Of a DNA stretch of 64,000 nt, positions 59,235 to 64,000 are shown piece after piece. Made by a program: the position numbers and the translations under genes. The stretch is taken from positions 1-64,000 of the forward strand of contig NZ_JABSNU010000021.1 of assembly GCF_013266735.1 (NCBI RefSeq), given 5' to 3'. The notes beneath the pieces were generated by a model. The model saw only the letters and a list, made by a program, of their open reading frames with translations. It did not search any database and was not told where the DNA came from. Within the stretch, counting starts at the first letter, position 1. The number at the start of each line of letters is the position of its first letter. This DNA is from Pedobacter foliorum. Its GTDB lineage: Bacteria > Bacteroidota > Bacteroidia > Sphingobacteriales > Sphingobacteriaceae.

Positions 59235-61618
59235 ACTATAATAATAAAGCGAATGTCCAATTTCATGCAATATTACTATTTATTCTTGTTTTTGTTACGG
59301 GATGCTCTTCAACAAAATATATTGCAGACGATCAGGCCATCGTTAAAAATGTAGAAATTGATAGCATAAACAAAGCTTTTGAAGAAGAAGCATTCAATTA
59401 TATTCAAAAAGATATCAGACCAACATCAACAATAGGTATCAATGTGATCATCTATAACATGTTCAATACCAAAGATGGTCGCTATAAAACTTCAAACATA
59501 AGGCCACTTGGTACACCGCCTCCAATTTTGGACAGTACATTGGTTGAGATTTCGCGTAGTCAGATAGAAAAGTTTCTGATGAGTAAAGGCTATTTTATGG
59601 CTAAGGTGAAATCAGAGGTAAAAGTGAAAAATAAAAGGGCAGAAGTTTTTTTTAAGGCCGAGCCCGGGCCTGTTTTTTATGTCAACAAAATAAAGGTTGA
59701 TATTCCTGATTCAACCATTAAAAAGTTTTACATGGATAGTAGAGCTACTCAGACCTATTTGAGGGAGGGAATGAGGTATGATGACGATTCTTTGGCGCAT
59801 GAGCGGGATCGTATTTATACCGTGATGAAAGGGAAAGGTTATTTTGATTTCGTAAGACCTTATGTAAAGTATGAAGTTGACTCGAATTTAAATTCCAGTA
59901 AAGCCAATGTTACTTTGCTAATCGATGATCCTATTGACAAGCCTAAGCATGAGCAATATTACATTGGTGAGGCGAACGTAATTATTGCGCCTAATTCTGA
60001 TGGTTTTCCTGATACGCTTACCATGAACGACAAGACAATCAGAGGTTTAAGGTATACTGATCTTTCTAAAAAATTCAGGAGAAACCCGATAGTGAGGTAT
60101 AATTTTCTGCACCAAGGTGATATGTACAGCATAGATAATGAGAATCTTACCTATGATAGGATGTATGAACTTAACGTTTTTAAAAATGTTAAGATAGATT
60201 ATAACAGACCAAAAGACAGCCTAAATAAAGTATATCCGGTTATTCAGTTGATTCCGCAAAAACTAATGAGCAACCGTGTAGAGGGTGAGGTTCCTTTTAA
60301 CGCTGGTACAGTTGGTTTTACTTTATCAAACACATATACCAACAACAACCTATTCCGCGGTGCAGAGAGATTCGAGTTTCAGGTTAAAGGTGGGCTGCAA
60401 TCTAGAATTGGGCAAGGAAACTCACTATTTCGCGATATTTATCAACGAGATTTCTCTATTAGTGCCAACCTTACTGTGCCAAGGTTAATGTTGCCGCTTA
60501 TTACTGCCAGACCAGGCAGAAGGGGTGGAATGCCACATACCATATTTTCTACCAGTTATGTGTACGCACAGCAAAAAAGCTTTTTTGAACGCCATGTATT
60601 TCTAAGTTCCTTAACTTATGAGTTTGTGGAGTCGAAATCTAAATATCACTCTGTTACGCCTTTAAACTTTGAGTACAGGTTTGGTGGACTTCTTTTTGAT
60701 CGCAATGATCCAAACAATCAAACTGAGTTACTTAAGAATTTTTACAATCTTTTGCTGTTAAATAGAAAAGATATTACACTGGGTATTAAATACACCTACT
60801 CTTTAAATGCTGATAAATTGTTGTCGAACGAGAGCTTTGTTTATTTTAGAGGAAGTATGGATATGGCCGGTAATATGTTGCAATTGGCTACCAAAATTGC
60901 AGGTGTAAAGTCTAATCCTAAAGATAGTGTGTATGCTAAAATATTCGGCTTGCCATTTAATCAGTATATGCGACCAGAGGTTGATGTGCGCTGGTATAAA
61001 GGCCTTGGAGGCGATAAACAGTTTGTTGCTCGTATAAATAGTGGTATTAGTTATGCTTATGGTAACTCTTTGGCTATTCCGTTCGAGAAATTGTTTTTTG
61101 CAGGTGGGTCTAGTGGTGTGAGAGCTTGGCAAGCCAGAACTTTAGGTCCGGGAAATTATGATAGAGGAAAAGAACTTACTTCGGATACTGCAAGACGAGC
61201 GTTATACGGACTAGATCAACTTGGAGAGCTACATATTGAGGCAAACCTGGAGTACAGATATAAGCTGTTAAACAAATTCTTTGGAGCCAAATTAAAAGGG
61301 GCTATATTTTTAGATGCAGGTAACGTTTGGAACGTTTCTAATACGGGTGTGAAGTCAACATATTTCGACTTCAAAAAACTGGGTAGCCAGATTGCATTGG
61401 GTACAGGTATGGGTTTCAGGTACGATGTGCAATACTTTGTATTTAGGTTTGATGTAGGTTTAAAACTTAAAGATCCACAGTTTGAAGGTTCGGAACAATG
61501 GATGTTTAAACGCTTCTTTACAGGTAATAAGAAGTTTAAAGACGACTACTACCTAACGCATAGTCCGGATAGGTATCGCTTTGTGCAATACAATTTTGGT
61601 ATAGGAATGCCTTTTTAA
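59225..61618 (+). CDS. tamL: TamL-type outer-membrane lipoprotein (BamA/TamA superfamily)
   Basis: 797 aa, probable TTG start at 59225 since no in-frame ATG gives a signal peptide. The signal ILLFILVFVTGCSS makes it a lipoprotein, as in the Bacteroidetes TamL branch. POTRA-like repeats cover about residues 40-330 (MSKGYFMAKVKSEVKVKN, YDRMYELNVFKNVKIDYN). A 16-strand Omp85 barrel follows (FFAGGSSGVRAWQARTLG, the conserved VRGF-like loop) and ends at FGIGMPF. TamL with TamB helps insert outer-membrane proteins. No tamB is adjacent. Confidence 0.9.
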   Translation: MKAYYNNKANVQFHAILLFILVFVTGCSSTKYIADDQAIVKNVEIDSINKAFEEEAFNYIQKDIRPTSTIGINVIIYNMFNTKDGRYKTSNIRPLGTPPPILDSTLVEISRSQIEKFLMSKGYFMAKVKSEVKVKNKRAEVFFKAEPGPVFYVNKIKVDIPDSTIKKFYMDSRATQTYLREGMRYDDDSLAHERDRIYTVMKGKGYFDFVRPYVKYEVDSNLNSSKANVTLLIDDPIDKPKHEQYYIGEANVIIAPNSDGFPDTLTMNDKTIRGLRYTDLSKKFRRNPIVRYNFLHQGDMYSIDNENLTYDRMYELNVFKNVKIDYNRPKDSLNKVYPVIQLIPQKLMSNRVEGEVPFNAGTVGFTLSNTYTNNNLFRGAERFEFQVKGGLQSRIGQGNSLFRDIYQRDFSISANLTVPRLMLPLITARPGRRGGMPHTIFSTSYVYAQQKSFFERHVFLSSLTYEFVESKSKYHSVTPLNFEYRFGGLLFDRNDPNNQTELLKNFYNLLLLNRKDITLGIKYTYSLNADKLLSNESFVYFRGSMDMAGNMLQLATKIAGVKSNPKDSVYAKIFGLPFNQYMRPEVDVRWYKGLGGDKQFVARINSGISYAYGNSLAIPFEKLFFAGGSSGVRAWQARTLGPGNYDRGKELTSDTARRALYGLDQLGELHIEANLEYRYKLLNKFFGAKLKGAIFLDAGNVWNVSNTGVKSTYFDFKKLGSQIALGTGMGFRYDVQYFVFRFDVGLKLKDPQFEGSEQWMFKRFFTGNKKFKDDYYLTHSPDRYRFVQYNFGIGMPF

Positions 61619-61627
61619 GCGATCTGT

Positions 61628-62158
61628 TTAAAACAATCGCTTTAAGCCATCAAATATAGTTTCGAAGAAAGTTGATAGGTTTAAACCATTGCTATGGTTA
61701 AAATAGATAAAGACTAATAGGATAATCACAGCAGCTATAATAAACCGTCTGAAAGCAAAGGCTAAAAAGACAATCAGGGCAGGGAATAATACAAGCCACA
61801 TGCTGTTAATCACATAAGGGGATAGGGTGCCATCCTTTTTATAAACATACAGCAATTTGCTGTGTGTGCCTTTATCATTTTGATGTTTAATGTATACAAA
61901 GGCAGATTTCTCCAATTGTAACGGAAGCACACCAACACCACCGTTAAACTTAATCTCTTGGGTAAAACCACTCACGGTAAAGGTGTAAGTACCATTGATT
62001 TTTTCTATTGGAACATCTAAAGAGTCGGCCGCTATAATGGCAAGTTTGCTGTTCTTTAGCAGGCTTTCTTTAACAATAAAGTTATTGATGTCTGCATTTT
62101 GGGCGAAGCCCGAAACAGATGTTACTAACAGCAAAATCAACAGATATACTCTTCTCAT
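61628..62158 (-). CDS. Secreted/membrane protein, unknown function
   Basis: 176 aa. Signal peptide (MRRVYLLILLLVTSVSGFAQ), then a beta-rich periplasmic domain (residues 25-110; EKINGTYTFTVSGFTQEIKF), then two closely spaced membrane segments (about 118-160) and a short tail. I recognise no family. Its ATG overlaps the stop of the patatin gene by 4 bp (62155-62158), so translation is coupled and a shared role is likely. It converges on tamL with a 9-bp gap. Confidence 0.8.
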   Translation of the reverse strand: MRRVYLLILLLVTSVSGFAQNADINNFIVKESLLKNSKLAIIAADSLDVPIEKINGTYTFTVSGFTQEIKFNGGVGVLPLQLEKSAFVYIKHQNDKGTHSKLLYVYKKDGTLSPYVINSMWLVLFPALIVFLAFAFRRFIIAAVIILLVFIYFNHSNGLNLSTFFETIFDGLKRLF

Positions 62159-63999
62159 TCTATAGATCGTTTATTGTAAATCAGATACCCCAAATGTAGT
62201 AAAACCCCGTTTCTTTTTATCGGATCGTCGTATAAATTGTAACTAAGGCTTATTGGGCCAACGGGGGTGTGGTATACCAGGCCTGCAGTAGCGGCATATT
62301 GCCATTTGGTAAATGGGTTCATGCGGTCTACTCCCTGGAAACCTATTTTTTCAAACTTCTGGTATGGTAAAAACACATAGCCCTCAAGCCTTAAATCAAG
62401 GTTTCTTTTGATGCTGTATACATTTTTTAGGCCGCCGGCAAAGTAACTTGTGGCCCTAAAGTTCTCTAAAAACACCGATCTGCTGTCTTGTAACGGATAA
62501 AATGCAGGAGATGCAAGTATGGTTGAGTAATAGTTTGAAAACAATGGCTGATTGGAAATTACAGCTTCTAATAGGTAACCTAAGGAGTATTTAGGTTTGG
62601 TAAGGAAATAGTTCTCGTCGCTAACCTTTAAGTTAAACCATTGCCTGTATTTCCTATCTACATTGGTTTTGTCGGCTGTAAACTCAGGAGAGATAAGGTT
62701 GCCATCGGTAAAGTCACCATCTGTAATATTGCCGGGGGTAAAGCTCTCTCTGCCTGCATAATAATTAAGGCTCAGTAAAAAGTTACGTCCTTTGTTGGCG
62801 TATTGCTTGCGATTAAAAGTATACTGTTCAAAAGCAAAAGTAGATCTTGATGCATTAAATACGGTTTTATCTAACCGATTGCCCACCTCAAATGTATTGT
62901 TCGGACTATACCCATCGTAGTTGTTAATAAACGAGGTGCTTAGCGTTACCTTGGCATTTCGGTTTAGTGGAAACCCAATCTTCAAATCTACTTTTCTGTC
63001 TGTTTGCTCAATATAAGTAGGGTGAGGGTTTTCGATAAAAATGGAGCTGGTTTTGTAATAATCGAAGTGATTATAAGTCATTTCCATGGCAAGGAACAAG
63101 GGGAGTCGCGAAGGGAAATCGACCCTACCACTAACTTGCAACGACTCGTAAAAGCGTCCGGAATATAGGTTTGTGCCAAAGGTATACGACTTGCGATCCA
63201 GGTAATTGTACTGCATACCCAAAAAAACGTTACTGATTGGTCTTGAAGCTATGTTTCCTCCGAAATCTATTTTAAAGCTCTTTTGAGGTTTGGCTACAAT
63301 TTCAAAGTTGTAACTGTCGGATATTGGGTTATAGGTTATTTTGGGGTAAATTGTTTCAAAGGTTTCATCGGCAACCAGTTTATAGTAGCCTTGCTTAATA
63401 TCCTCAAGGTTAAAAGTGTTCTGGTCTCTTTTAAAAAGACGTTCGATATACTTTTTCTGCTGGGAATTAACGCCCGAAACGGTGATGCTACTAAAAACAA
63501 GGTTAGGTTTTTTATTGTTGAACTGAGTTCTTTTAATCATCAGATCTCCGGTGGTTACCCTGCGACTTATCTTTTTCTTGATCTGCTCCATATCGGCCAT
63601 TGTTGCATCGTAACCCTGTTTTATCAGAGCTGCTACAGGATTAAAGTTCGTTACAGAATATCCTCTTAGATTCGGCTGAATGTAAATGCCGTTGGGGCCA
63701 ATAAGCGTAGAATCTGATTTAGACAGGAACATGAAAACCATGAGGCGGTTCATTAAGCGCTCATCATTGTTTTTAGGATATTCAGTAAAGTTTTTTGAAG
63801 ATACGTTAGAGCCGATCATGATGTCGGGATTAAAGTCCTCCTTCATTACATCGGCTGGGAAGTTGTTGTACAAACCACCATCAAACACGTATTTGTCGTC
63901 TAGTTTTATTGGTCGGTAAATGAGGGGAACAGTCATTGTTGCCCTAACGGCTTCGGTTAAACTGCCCTTTTTTACGGTAATACTGTTTTGCGATAACAC
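62155..63999 (-). CDS. Patatin-like phospholipase fused to a beta-barrel, 5' end missing
   Basis: 614 aa seen; the start and the catalytic GxSxG lie beyond the right edge. The visible patatin end has the second active-site residue in KYVFDGGLYNNFPADVM (DGG). After a short linker come a POTRA-like domain (about residues 175-230; IERLFKRDQNTFNLEDIKQG) and a long BamA-type barrel (FKIDFGGNIASRPISNVFLG to GVLLHLGYLIYNKRSIE). This patatin-POTRA-barrel layout resembles the type Vd autotransporter PlpD, so the lipase may be displayed or released at the cell surface. Confidence 0.88.
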   Translation of the reverse strand: MLSQNSITVKKGSLTEAVRATMTVPLIYRPIKLDDKYVFDGGLYNNFPADVMKEDFNPDIMIGSNVSSKNFTEYPKNNDERLMNRLMVFMFLSKSDSTLIGPNGIYIQPNLRGYSVTNFNPVAALIKQGYDATMADMEQIKKKISRRVTTGDLMIKRTQFNNKKPNLVFSSITVSGVNSQQKKYIERLFKRDQNTFNLEDIKQGYYKLVADETFETIYPKITYNPISDSYNFEIVAKPQKSFKIDFGGNIASRPISNVFLGMQYNYLDRKSYTFGTNLYSGRFYESLQVSGRVDFPSRLPLFLAMEMTYNHFDYYKTSSIFIENPHPTYIEQTDRKVDLKIGFPLNRNAKVTLSTSFINNYDGYSPNNTFEVGNRLDKTVFNASRSTFAFEQYTFNRKQYANKGRNFLLSLNYYAGRESFTPGNITDGDFTDGNLISPEFTADKTNVDRKYRQWFNLKVSDENYFLTKPKYSLGYLLEAVISNQPLFSNYYSTILASPAFYPLQDSRSVFLENFRATSYFAGGLKNVYSIKRNLDLRLEGYVFLPYQKFEKIGFQGVDRMNPFTKWQYAATAGLVYHTPVGPISLSYNLYDDPIKRNGVLLHLGYLIYNKRSIE

Positions 64000-64000
64000 A

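Noticed and set aside
63283..63669. 128-aa plus-strand frame inside the patatin gene
   Set aside because: Antisense to a conserved domain and without family likeness.

Overview
The window looks like a chromosomal segment of a Bacteroidetes bacterium, most likely a Sphingobacteriaceae member close to Pedobacter. The evidence is AT-rich DNA, two SusC/SusD outer-membrane pairs, a DUF5103 (type IX secretion plug) protein, a TamL-type lipoprotein, a YoeB/DUF2683 toxin-antitoxin pair, LytS/LytTR signalling, and several TAnnTTTG-type -7 promoter elements without Shine-Dalgarno sites. The species cannot be named from sequence alone. No phage, CRISPR array, rRNA operon or intact insertion sequence is visible.

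Layout. 1-7.6 kb: a secreted Tat-dependent phospholipase C downstream of a SusC/SusD pair. 7.8-15.7 kb: a degenerate DEAD-box-like protein, then a second SusC/SusD pair followed by an aryl-sulfate sulfotransferase-like lipoprotein. The 565-bp leader of this pair carries two LacI-type operators. 15.7-22.7 kb: housekeeping genes (mazG, AI-2E-type permease, aldo/keto reductase, mnmD, MmcQ/YjbR protein) and an outer-membrane beta-barrel receptor. 22.9-29.9 kb: a small hypothetical gene, a TetR regulator, a repeat region split by a 292-bp MITE-like insertion, an M13 peptidase, an EamA transporter and an S9 peptidase. 30-33.2 kb: a yoeB-type toxin-antitoxin module directly upstream of valS. 33.2-39.8 kb: a five-cysteine SufR-like regulator divergent from a complete RND efflux operon. 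39.8-43.9 kb: a stand-alone HsdR-N/PD-(D/E)xK protein divergent from holA, then an alcohol dehydrogenase and a serine hydrolase. 44.2-49.9 kb: histidine kinase, LytTR regulator, TlpA-like gene, an orphan fucosyltransferase-like gene and an EVE-domain gene. 49.9-57.6 kb: antiporter, thioesterase, cytoplasmic alpha-amylase, T9SS plug protein, ABC-F ATPase, pyrD. 57.6-64 kb: a repeat-rich gap, a 58-aa basic protein gene, tRNA-Cys, a TrmH-family methyltransferase, tamL, a small membrane protein and a patatin/beta-barrel protein cut by the right edge.

How the parts fit. Both SusCD pairs are followed by an enzyme for an ester other than a glycoside: a phosphodiesterase at the first and a sulfate-ester enzyme at the second. 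Neither locus holds a glycoside hydrolase, so they may import phospholipid-derived or sulfated compounds. The RND pump is probably under the divergent cysteine-rich regulator. A dispersed palindromic repeat of about 83 bp, with terminal CGTCATCCTGAATTTATTTC, occurs at five loci in gene ends and gaps. It probably folds into hairpins and, beside the TetR gene, supplies a stop codon.

Limits: all family assignments are from reading the proteins and recognising motifs. No database search was run.
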